In this document: piece after piece, positions 56,497 through 64,000 of the stretch
Layout: every line of letters begins with the position of its first letter
How positions within the stretch are numbered: position 1 is the stretch's first letter
Assembly: GCA_027475525.1 (NCBI GenBank)
Contig: JAMWFC010000049.1
Location: forward strand, 1,959,553-2,023,552
Length of the DNA: 64,000 bases
DNA from: Macrolepiota albuminosa
Lineage: Eukaryota > Basidiomycota > Agaricomycetes > Agaricales > Agaricaceae
Reading direction: 5' to 3'
Position numbers and translations under genes: made by a program
The notes under the pieces: model-generated
Told to the model about the DNA's origin: nothing
What the model saw: only the letters and a program-made list of their open reading frames with translations
The model's database searches: none

Positions 56497-57852
56497 ATGT
56501 ATCAAATTCATCGAAGGCTTCCTGCCGAGCTCATTGAAGCCATAATCGACGCCAGCGCTTGTGACATGGAGACCCTCAAATCTTTATCCGTCATTTCAAG
56601 AAGCTGTATACCTCGGTGTCGGATGCACATCTTCCGTTCCATCAGGTTTTCCGCAGAGAGTGGCGAAGATGCTCTGGCAGAGCGTCACAAACAATTTCTT
56701 TCTATTCTTGACAGGAACCCCGAACTGCAGAATACGTTCGAGAACTTCTCGTAGAAGATAGGACACATTCTTCGAGTTATGCTTCATTGCCTTGGATCAT
56801 AACAAACGTCCAATTCCACGAGACTCTCTCTCTCATTGGTTTACATCTTGAAAATTTTGGCTTGATACTTGGTGATTATGACTGGAATACTTTGCCGACA
56901 AGTCTCAAGTTGTCTCTCATGAGCATTTTTACTTCACCAAATCTTCAAGCCACGACTCTGGCTGGTCTAGAAAACATGCCTAGGGCATGTTGTGCTGCCA
57001 TTGGGTACCATATTCGAAAAGTTGACATGCTACGGGTCAGCTTTAGCGATAGTGTGGATCCCGATCTTCCTATGGTGCAGGCCATCACTCCTCCCAGCCT
57101 GGGATGGCTATGCCTTGAAGACGTTGACCAAAAGAGTATCAAGATCCTCCTTGATGTGTGGATCCCTGCCCCAATCCAAGGACACAATCTACCCCTCTTT
57201 CCATGCTTAGAATCGCTATCAATCGGCCCTACAGATGAAGATGAGGTGGTCCCTCTTTGGGAACTTGCGCAAGCGGGAAGAGCATCTATAACACGTTTTT
57301 TTTGGGAATATTTCGGTGGAACAAGGCTCGGTATGCTTATCGATTGATATATTTTCTTCCTTCCATGACTCACCAAATAAATTAGTAGAACCGCTGAGCT
57401 CGCAACCTCTCAATCTTAGCATGCTGAAAATGCTACGTGAAATCAGCTATGAAGTCAGCATATATCCGAACGATGAGGATGAAGAAGTTAATCGTCCAGA
57501 TCACTTTGACGGGCTTCTTTCGCTTCTTCAGACAATTGAACAAGACAACAGTATACAACAAGTCTATTTCAGGTTCAACTTCTTAACCCTTAACGATGTC
57601 ATGGAGTCTCTGGAGGAGTATGATGGATGGGACCGCTTGAATTCTGTTTTAGAGTCAGAACGATTTATTCACCTTCGTGGACTGGCCTTAGACATTGATG
57701 TCGAGATCAACGAAGAGCACGATATGGATGTTGATATTGATCTCTCGGAGAAGAGGATACGGATAGAGAGTTTGATCAAGGAACACGTTCCAGTCTTTCT
57801 TCGGCATATTGAGTTGGACTCGGAGGCGTTCATGCTCGTGATTGAAGGTTAA
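56497..57852 (+). pseudogene. F-box-like protein of Agaricomycete type, one frameshift
   Basis: ATG 56497 is followed by a typical F-box-like N-terminus (RRLPAELIEAIIDASACDM, then LKSLSVISRSCIPRCRMHIF). F-box proteins recruit substrates to SCF ubiquitin ligases; Agaricomycetes have very many of this type. At about 56726-56732 the reading moves by one base: NPELQ in the first frame continues as EYVRELLVEDRTHSSSYASL in another. An intron 57331-57385 (55 nt, GTATGC...ATTAG) joins in frame to the last exon (57386-57852) that ends with TAA after an acidic C-terminus. The rest of the protein lacks clear motifs. A sequencing indel cannot be excluded; otherwise the gene is a recent pseudogene. It is the best host-gene candidate in the window. 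Confidence 0.65.
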
Positions 57853-58899
57853 TTTGTCTTTTGATCAGAGACGGCCAAATGAATCGTCCAGACCTCGGGA
57901 CTAGTAGGTATTTAATCGGTTAATCCTCTAACGTTGTTAGTTATTACTCATGCAATATTAATCTCAGGCTCTTCTGACTCTTGTCAACTTTTTGGAGATT
58001 CTGCACTCTCTAGATAGACCTTAGTTATCTGGTTATCAAGGCACTGATGCTTGTCACGATAACTTTCTATTATAAAAGTCGACTAGATCTAGTAGATCAA
58101 GCACGGCGTGCTCAATTCTAGACCACCTAGTTCTGGTTCAAGGTCCTGTATTGCAAGAAACACTAGCCAAGTACAAGTACGTAGCTTGATCCCAAGAGAT
58201 AGTTCATACACGTGCTGACAAATAAGCTTCATGCAAACTTGAAATTGAAGTCCTTAACATTCAGTGCACTCAGCGTTGAGCGGACTCAGCCGCTGTGGTT
58301 TGTAGCTTTATTGGATATCGTAACATGACATTCTTGAAACCCCCTAGAATCTTTATTTATCGCTTTTTCCCTCCACTTTTGGTAATATTTTTACTGTAGT
58401 GGTACACAATATCTTTCTCCTTGCACAATAGCGAGGAACAATCGGCTTTCACTTGAAGATATTTACGCCGTCACGGCCCGCCATTTCCAGTTTTCTATGT
58501 TGGTACGTTCCTTACCGACGAGAAAACTAGCGCAATTTTGACTATATCTACAAAGCTGGTTTGACAAGAAAGTAGTTAGGGTTCCGCTCCTCCCAACGAC
58601 GCATACGTCACGCAAACGTCCTTGGCTGCTTCTTGGCCGTACCAATATTGGTATGATTGACCTGCCATTGTTAATAAGTACGCAAACTCTCCATTATTAG
58701 AAAGCTACCGCGCAATACATATCTTCGTGGCGAAGCGGAGAGAAGTAAGAGATTCGCTTAGATGTGCGGCAAGCGGCGACAGGTTCAAGAACATCTTACA
58801 AAAAGTTACAGTACAAAAAGCAACAAGAAAGAAAAATACTCACGAGCGTCTTCGAGTTCCCACTCAAAGAGTTCTGCAGTAAATACGTCAACTAACAAG
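57853..58899. other. No recognisable gene
   Basis: Moderately AT-rich DNA between the F-box-like gene and the kinesin fragment. I see no protein-like frame, tRNA or repeat. Confidence 0.5.
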
Positions 58900-60465
58900 A
58901 GAGGTCATCATCCAAGGGAGACACAAAAAGCGCGTGACGAACCTTTGAATTCCTATATGGGACATGCTTCCCCTCGGCGCCCGCACCACTCAAACTCTTG
59001 TTAATACTCTGCGTCTCCTTCACCCTCTCCTTGTCCACGTGTCCCGCGCCCGCACCGACATACCCGGGGCCAAAACTAACATTAAGTCTCTCGCTCCCAG
59101 CCAGATCGACGAGATTCAGACACCCCTCGCACGTTTCGCCGGCAGTGGTGACGCCCTTGATGCGCAGCGTGAACACCGAGTGCAAGCGGGACGAACATTC
59201 GTTGACGAGTGTCGCAGCGATGCTGCGCCGTCGTTGTGCCTGAGAGAGGAGCGTGCGCACTTGTGCGGGCGAGGTGAGTGCGAGAACCGTGATATCCGTC
59301 ACGCGCGTCGCGCCCGTCTTGGGATTTTTATCAAAACCATGCGAACCGAGAAGGTCATTGATTGTTTCGTTGTACTGTGAGTGTTAGCGAGGGTATATGT
59401 GTAAGGAAAAACGCGCAATTTCGAGGAATTGTCCTTCGAGGGTGTATGCCCATCCTTTGGATTTCATGTCTTCTGTTGCACGGAAGACTTGTTCGACTGC
59501 GCGCGGAATCATCCTGGCTGTCTGGAAAGGTGCGTTAGAAAAGAGAGGACACGGAGATAAATGACATACAGATCCGCCTTCCATCGTATATGACTTACCA
59601 GATCCAGTCTGTCCGTAAGCAAAAATACAAACACTGTACCCGTCTGTACAGCTCTGAAAGAGCGTAGAAATTTCTTCAAACACAACTGCCTGTGTTTCCA
59701 ATGGCTCAAAGGCCTGCTCTAATTAGAAGATAGTCCGACGAGGATAAAAAAAAAAACAACCTTGTCGAACGCAAAATTATAAACCTCCCTCCTTTCTTGA
59801 CCCATCGCACTTTCACTAGACGACTCAAAAACGATCTCTTTCTTCTCACATTTGGGAATGTCATATTGCTACCTCGTCGGAATCGGAAGGCAACACGGGT
59901 CGGACACGACAGAAGACACGAATGTTGCCTTTGAGTTCCAAAATCATATTGTGTAGTTTTCTGCGGACAAACTCGCCGGCCAGCATTTCCCTATTTTTCT
60001 CCTCCACCAAGCGCTCGGCGTCCTCGAGTTTTGCAGTGAGGTCCGCAATCATGCGGACATGCGCGTCTACCTGGGCCTGGAGCAGCTGGTTCTGAGTCGT
60101 CAGCGTCAAATGTGTCGTAGCCTGCAGTGCCAACGTCGAGTTGAGCGACGACACAGTTTCGCGCTCCTGTTCTAGGTCGCCTCTGCACAACCTCAAATCT
60201 TCCTTGACCTCAAGGAGCTCTCTGTCGCGCTGATTGAGGTCCATCTGCAGTCCATCCACCTGAGCTTTTTCTTGAGAGCCTCAATCTCGTCCGAGGCCAT
60301 CATGAGGTCCCTGAGCTCCTGGTCGCGGGCGGCGGCGAGCTCGCGGACCATGGGAGCGTGGTTCTCCTGAGCTCGGCGACCTTGGCGCGCTGCATCGGCA
60401 GCCCGGGCTGACTCAATGGAGGTGAGCCTTGTATTGAGCTGCGTGAACCCCTGCATCCGCCTCAT
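58900..60465 (-). pseudogene. Kinesin-14 (C-terminal motor) fragment
   Basis: Minus-strand order: a coiled coil (60440-59960; QLNTRLTSIESARAADAARQ), the neck and motor start [15 protein letters not shown] (about 59920), a segment in a shifted frame (KEIVFESSSESAMGQERREV), an intron near 59762-59720, the P-loop [16 protein letters not shown] (about 59630-59580), switch I NECSSRLHSVF and switch II NLVDLAGSERL (about 59120-59085), then SINKSLS...KHVPYRNSK. The neck next to the motor start is typical of kinesin-14. Faults are a frameshift at about 59860, SSRLH for SSRSH, loss of about ten residues after INKSLS and no proper C-terminus. It is a broken copy of a microtubule motor gene. Confidence 0.8.
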
Positions 60466-61050
60466 GTTCCGAAGGCGCTGTTTTCAGCTCAACACCTAGA
60501 TGCTTGAGTGCATAAAGAGTTTGGTTTAGCGCCTCCGCATAACTGTTACAGAACAGATAATTTCGCGACCTCAGGCGGATAATGTTGGCTATGTCTTCGG
60601 GTGCCTTGGCGTGTGTTTCGCATTCGTCAAGTATAGAATTAGACGTGGTGTAATCGCCTAAGGATAGCGTCAAAATTATTTGCTAGGTTCAATACCACAA
60701 AGAACGTGCCTTTCCAAGTGAAAAGTCTAGCCAATGATCTTCAATCAAAACGGATCATTACACGTTGTATTAAGACTCACTCGGCCAGTCTGGAAAGCAA
60801 GGAAAGTGTACTAGCTGAGTCATTTGTCCAACGGTCACTTCATAGTAACGACCTTGCATTCAGAAACGAGCGGATAGCCAAAGTACTATCATGTCAAAAG
60901 AAATCAGATGGAGCTGTGATTTAGGGGTAATAATATGGGGAAGAAACCTCATGAGCGCCCCTTGCCCAAGCAGATTCACCAGCGTCCACCAGGACTTTTA
61001 ACAACTCTTCTCGCTTTTGATTATCTTGCAGTAACGGGAGACATCTAGGA
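60466..61050 (-). pseudogene. Fragment of a fungal hybrid histidine kinase (AAA/TPR-like region)
   Basis: Three minus-strand exon pieces: about 61045-60945 (QKREELLKVLVDAGESAWAR then GAHE), about 60880-60785 (IRSFLNARSLL*SDRWTNDS, with an in-frame TGA), and 60673-60470 (LDECETHAKAPEDIANIIRL then RSRNYLFCNSYAEALNQTLY). A GTGAGT donor sits at about 60780. The pattern fits the AAA/TPR-like region between the kinase-like and GAF/HisKA parts of large fungal hybrid histidine kinases, from memory of such proteins. At about 60462 it runs directly into the kinesin coiled coil, so two unrelated genes are fused. Confidence 0.6.
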
Positions 61051-61095
61051 CACAAACATCGAAAACACTGTTAGAAGGGTGGAAACAATTGTCAC

Positions 61096-61382
61096 TGTTT
61101 GCACAAGATACTCAGTCGATAGGTAAACGACTATATTGTCAGCCTAGCTACCTGTTTGCACAAGATACTGGTACTCGATTAGTGACAATCTAATGGTAAT
61201 AAGTATGGCATACGTACCTCAGTCGATAGGTAAACGACTGAGGTACCTGCCTTTCCGTTTCCGATCCATATCCAATAAACTGTATAGTTTTTCCGCCCCT
61301 CCACAATTCCCTCTGCGGCGCATACCTCACATGGGTCACGTGTCCCCACCGCGTCATGTACCGCAACCGCCTTATTCCAACA
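61096..61382 (-). repeat. 3' LTR of the copia element
   Basis: On the minus strand it begins TGTTGGAATAAGGC and ends TTGTGCAAACA. It contains the palindrome-like CCTCAGTCGATAGGTAAACGACTGAGG (about 61217-61243) and an internal repeat of TGTTTGCACAAGATACT (61096 and 61153). TATA-like ATACAGTTTATTGG lies on the minus strand near 61285-61272. Confidence 0.8.
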
Positions 61383-63123
61383 CTCCCCTGGGCTTGCGGT
61401 AGGCGTCTTCGCAGAGTCGCAGCGCTACACAAAACTTGAAGTGTTGTGGGCGAGGCAATGGTTTTGTGAATAGGTCGGCGATGTTCTCCGAGCTCGGTAA
61501 GTACGATATTGCAATCTTTCCTTCTTCGACTGAGTGGTGGATGAAGTGGTGTCTCACATCAATGTGCTTTACACGATTGTGGTTTCTCTTGTTTTTGGCG
61601 ATGGCTATCGAGCCGCTGTTGTCTCCTTGCAGGGCTGCTGGCAGTGGCACGGGCATTCTGATCTCGGTGAGGGCGGCGTACATCCACTGGATCTGCTTGG
61701 CTGCTTGTCCTAGTGCAATGTATTCGGCCTCGGTGGTCGACGTGGATATGGTGTCCTGGTATTTCGCACTCCAGCACATTGGTCTGCCTGCTTGGATGTA
61801 AACTCCCCCGGATATTGATTTCCATGTGTCGATGTCAGCTGCAAAGTCCGAGTCGTAGTATCCATGTGGGACGTAGTCCTCGTATCCATGTCCGCCATAC
61901 CATAGTCTGTATCTGAGAGTGCCTTTAATGTATTGCATAACGTGCGTCAACGCGAGCCAGTGTGGTTTGCTCAGGTTTGACATGAAGCGACTGAGTGAGG
62001 TAATTGCAAAAGCGATGTCAGGCCTAGTCCCTACTTGCACATACATTAGGGACCCTAGTACTTTGCTGTATGGCTTATCCTTCATGTATGCATGTTCCTC
62101 ATTGGTCGAGGGGGCTTGGGTTCTGCTAAGTACGATGCCCGGTGGTAAGGAGGTGTACTTGGGTGTGCTCTCCTTCATGCCGAACTTCTCCAGGGTGCGC
62201 TTCAGGTATTCTTCCTGGTCGAGCTCGATTGTCTTGCGCTCCCAGTCACATGTGATGCGTATGCCCAGTACAAACTTGATCTCCCCCAGATCTTTGACCT
62301 CGTACCTCTCTCCGAGCTCCCTCTTTGCTCTCTCTGCTTCCTCCTTTGATGATGACATGCCAGATGTGTCGTCTGTGTACATGCTTGTCACTGTTCTCTG
62401 TCCGTCTCGCTCCCTGGCTCGTACCGACTGATCTGCCTCCGACCTCCTGTAGCCCAATCTTTTCATGTCCTCATCAAGAGTCCGCCACCAGTTGTTTGCC
62501 CCGTCCATCGCCCCGTAGATGGCTTTGTCAAGGAGTGAAACCAGGTTTTTCTCGCTGTCTTTGACCCCACTGTCCGTGCTCCCTGGGACTTGCATGCCGC
62601 TGTTGATATCGACTCGGTAGATGTCACTGGGGCGTACTTTGTACCCCTCCGGCTGTTCCATAAGAATCGGTACCTGAGTCGGTGCGTTTAAGTATGCGCT
62701 TGTGTAATCGATTTGCCACATTTCGTAGTCCAGGACCGTGCCGATGGCGAGGTTCATCTGCAGGGACTCGTATTTGACGACGGAAGCGTATGTGGCAAAG
62801 AAGTCGACTCCAGGGATCTGTGAAAACTCCTTCGCCACTAAGCGTGCTTTGCACGCAACCACTTTTCCATCTGTGTCATATTTCAGGGCGAATGTCCAGC
62901 AGTTCTTCATCGTTCTGGCTCCTGCCGGTCTTTCCACCAGTTGCCATACTTCCCGCTCCCGCATCCTATCCATCTCCTGGTCCATCAGACCACGCCACAG
63001 GTCTGGTCTCTGCATTGCCTCCGAGTAGGACTTGAGGAGCAAGTGCCTCCAATCATCCACTTTCCTTGCCACCAACCTCTTGCCTACTGTGTGTTTTCTG
63101 GGACCTGTCCGGGACTCTCTCAC
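61372..63123 (-). CDS. pol: Copia Pol: reverse transcriptase and RNase H
   Basis: One open minus-strand frame of 583 residues. RT landmarks: KARLVAKEFSQIPGVDFFAT, QIDYTSAYLNA, the catalytic box MYTDDTSG and FVLGIRI. RNase H follows with GYYDSDFAADIDTWKSISGG, STTEAEYIALGQAAKQIQWM and HIDVRHHFIHHSVEEGKI. The catalytic box has Thr where copia elements usually have Val (YVDD). The two Asp residues are present. The frame enters the 3' LTR at its end. The start is not natural; the upstream protease and integrase are missing. Confidence 0.9.
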   Translation of the reverse strand: MRESRTGPRKHTVGKRLVARKVDDWRHLLLKSYSEAMQRPDLWRGLMDQEMDRMREREVWQLVERPAGARTMKNCWTFALKYDTDGKVVACKARLVAKEFSQIPGVDFFATYASVVKYESLQMNLAIGTVLDYEMWQIDYTSAYLNAPTQVPILMEQPEGYKVRPSDIYRVDINSGMQVPGSTDSGVKDSEKNLVSLLDKAIYGAMDGANNWWRTLDEDMKRLGYRRSEADQSVRARERDGQRTVTSMYTDDTSGMSSSKEEAERAKRELGERYEVKDLGEIKFVLGIRITCDWERKTIELDQEEYLKRTLEKFGMKESTPKYTSLPPGIVLSRTQAPSTNEEHAYMKDKPYSKVLGSLMYVQVGTRPDIAFAITSLSRFMSNLSKPHWLALTHVMQYIKGTLRYRLWYGGHGYEDYVPHGYYDSDFAADIDTWKSISGGVYIQAGRPMCWSAKYQDTISTSTTEAEYIALGQAAKQIQWMYAALTEIRMPVPLPAALQGDNSGSIAIAKNKRNHNRVKHIDVRHHFIHHSVEEGKIAISYLPSSENIADLFTKPLPRPQHFKFCVALRLCEDAYRKPRGVLE

Positions 63124-63151
63124 ACACTTAGCACGCCCAAAGCTATATCAG

Positions 63152-63771
63152 CTAAGTAGCTGCATTAGTGATAGTCCATGCAGCGTCCAGCTTGATTTGG
63201 GCGTCATCACCGGTGACAGGGGCCCACGCGCTCGGCATTGATTTAATGATGTACATACGGAATCGTTTATCATCGATTCCTGCTCCTTGGTCGTTTGCCT
63301 TCACCCAGGCGGTGCGCAGTGCTCGGAAGTGCGCTTCAATATTTGCTCCGTCCCTGTACTTAATGGAGTTGAGCTCCTCCTCCGCTTGCAGTAGTCCTAG
63401 GTCGGACTTTGCGTCGTTGAGGTTTGTCAGGACTTCCATGCTTCCGCCGCTGTGCCGTCAAGCTTTACCCCTGCTCCAATTGGGTTAATGACATTGAGGA
63501 CAATCATGCTTCGCGCGTATGCATCCCTTTGCTGCCATTCCTCGGATGTGGGGCTTGGTGCTCCCCACCAGCTCGTTGTCTTTGCCGGGTCAGTGCTCTT
63601 AGTCAGTCTATCCCCTTCCTGTTTAATGCCCGGGTTCTTTATTTTTCTGTCCAGATAGTCCAACAGGCCGCGTCCTTGGGCTGCTTCAGTGATCGTGGTT
63701 TTGAACGAGGTCCAGTTGGACCCGTCAAATTTTTCTTCTGCAGGTAGCAGAAACAGTGTCGGGTTTGTCAT
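63152..63771 (-). pseudogene. gag: Copia Gag, frameshifted and truncated
   Basis: ATG 63771-63769 starts a Gag of the copia/UBN2 type (EEKFDGSNWTSFKTTITEAA, NVINPIGAGVKLDGTAAEAW). Near 63430-63440 the reading moves by one base and continues as NLNDAKSDLGLLQAEEELNS to a TAG at 63154-63152. The zinc knuckle part is deleted. Homologous to the relic at 45290-45895. Confidence 0.82.
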
Positions 63772-63855
63772 GGGTTCAGGGTTGTTTCAGTTTGTCAGGA
63801 TAAATTTTCTGTGAGTCGTTTGTTATTTTACTGAGTGGCAATGGGGCCCATAACC

Positions 63856-63926
63856 TGTTTGCACAAGATACTCAGTCGATAGGTAAACAACTATATTGTC
63901 AGCCTAGCTACCTGTTTGCACAAGAT
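63856..63926 (-). repeat. Truncated 5' LTR of the copia element
   Basis: TGTTTGCACAAGATACTCAG and on, nearly identical to 61096-61168 (one difference seen), then a break after CACAAGAT. Confidence 0.85.
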
Positions 63927-64000
63927 TCCGAGATCTAGAATAGATCGAGGTTTTTCTGTGCAGCGGACTATGTGTGGGAAAAATGTCTTCGATTTTTGCC
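63927..64000 (-). repeat. Inverted copy of the 43.8-kb array end
   Basis: The last 74 bases are the reverse complement of 43775-43846 with two or three differences (for example agcggac versus agtggac). It continues beyond the window. Confidence 0.9.

Larger units (their letters stand above)
61096..63926 (-). mobile_element. Ty1/copia retrotransposon lacking protease and integrase
   Basis: From right to left on the minus strand: a truncated 5' LTR (63856-63926), a gttatgggcccc tract typical of copia primer-binding sites, Gag (63771-63152), RT and RNase H (63123-61383), a polypurine tract (cccaggggag) and the 3' LTR (61096-61382). Only 28 bases separate the end of Gag from the RT frame, so the zinc knuckle, protease and integrase have been deleted. 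The right end breaks off inside the LTR. Confidence 0.88.

Overview
The window looks like a transposon-dense chromosomal segment of a basidiomycete mushroom (Agaricomycetes). This rests on a KDZ-superfamily transposase with a CxC2-type cysteine cluster, Ty3/gypsy chromoviruses whose LTRs have TGTCACGA...CCTGACA-type ends, short 43-64 nt GT-AG introns, an F-box-like gene of Agaricomycete type, and fragments of a kinesin-14 and a fungal hybrid histidine kinase. No rRNA, CRISPR, origin or clearly functional tRNA was seen. Almost everything recognisable is mobile DNA, mostly decayed and often nested.

Layout. (1) 1-8877: a GC-rich Ty3/gypsy chromovirus on the + strand, its 5' end off the window. 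It has gag, a pol with two tandem retropepsin domains, RT, RNase H, integrase and chromodomain, then an ANTISENSE gene with a Zn2Cys6-like cysteine cluster between pol and the 3' LTR (8130-8877). (2) 8878-13349: AT-rich DNA holding a solo LTR (10855-11605, 5-bp target duplication CTAGC) and the remains of a USP/papain-like peptidase gene. (3) 13350-41498: what I read as one giant KDZ DNA transposon bounded by 2.6-3.0 kb inverted repeats. It carries at least four genes: a Zn-cluster-like coiled-coil protein, a minus-strand orphan-family gene, the KDZ transposase, and an acidic repeat protein. An 11.46-kb Ty3/gypsy element (17639-29102, minus strand, 174-bp LTRs) sits inside the first gene; removing it and one target-site copy rejoins that gene's reading frame. 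(4) 41499-47400: AT-rich DNA with an irregular repeat array (43.4-43.8 kb) and a decayed Ty1/copia relic. (5) 47400-54600: a CpG-stripped relic related to the 17.6-29.1 kb gypsy, invaded by a solo LTR (50104-50948, target duplication GCTTG). (6) 55-58 kb: a gypsy integrase fragment and an F-box-like gene with one frameshift. (7) 58.9-61.05 kb: fragments of a kinesin-14 and a histidine kinase joined on the minus strand. (8) 61096-63926: a Ty1/copia element missing protease and integrase, cut at its right end into a repeat that is the inverse of the 43.8 kb array.

Three patterns run through the window. In-frame nonsense codons in the element genes are nearly all TGA (12 TGA, 2 TAG, no TAA among those placed), as expected if CGA codons decay at methylated CpG. 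Four tandem duplications in unrelated sequences all have a period of exactly 77 bp; the three inside coding sequence each break a frame that is restored when one copy is dropped, so an assembly artefact must be excluded. A Zn2Cys6-like cysteine module occurs both in the antisense retroelement gene and in the KDZ cargo gene.

Family assignments come from recognising motifs by eye; no database search was run.
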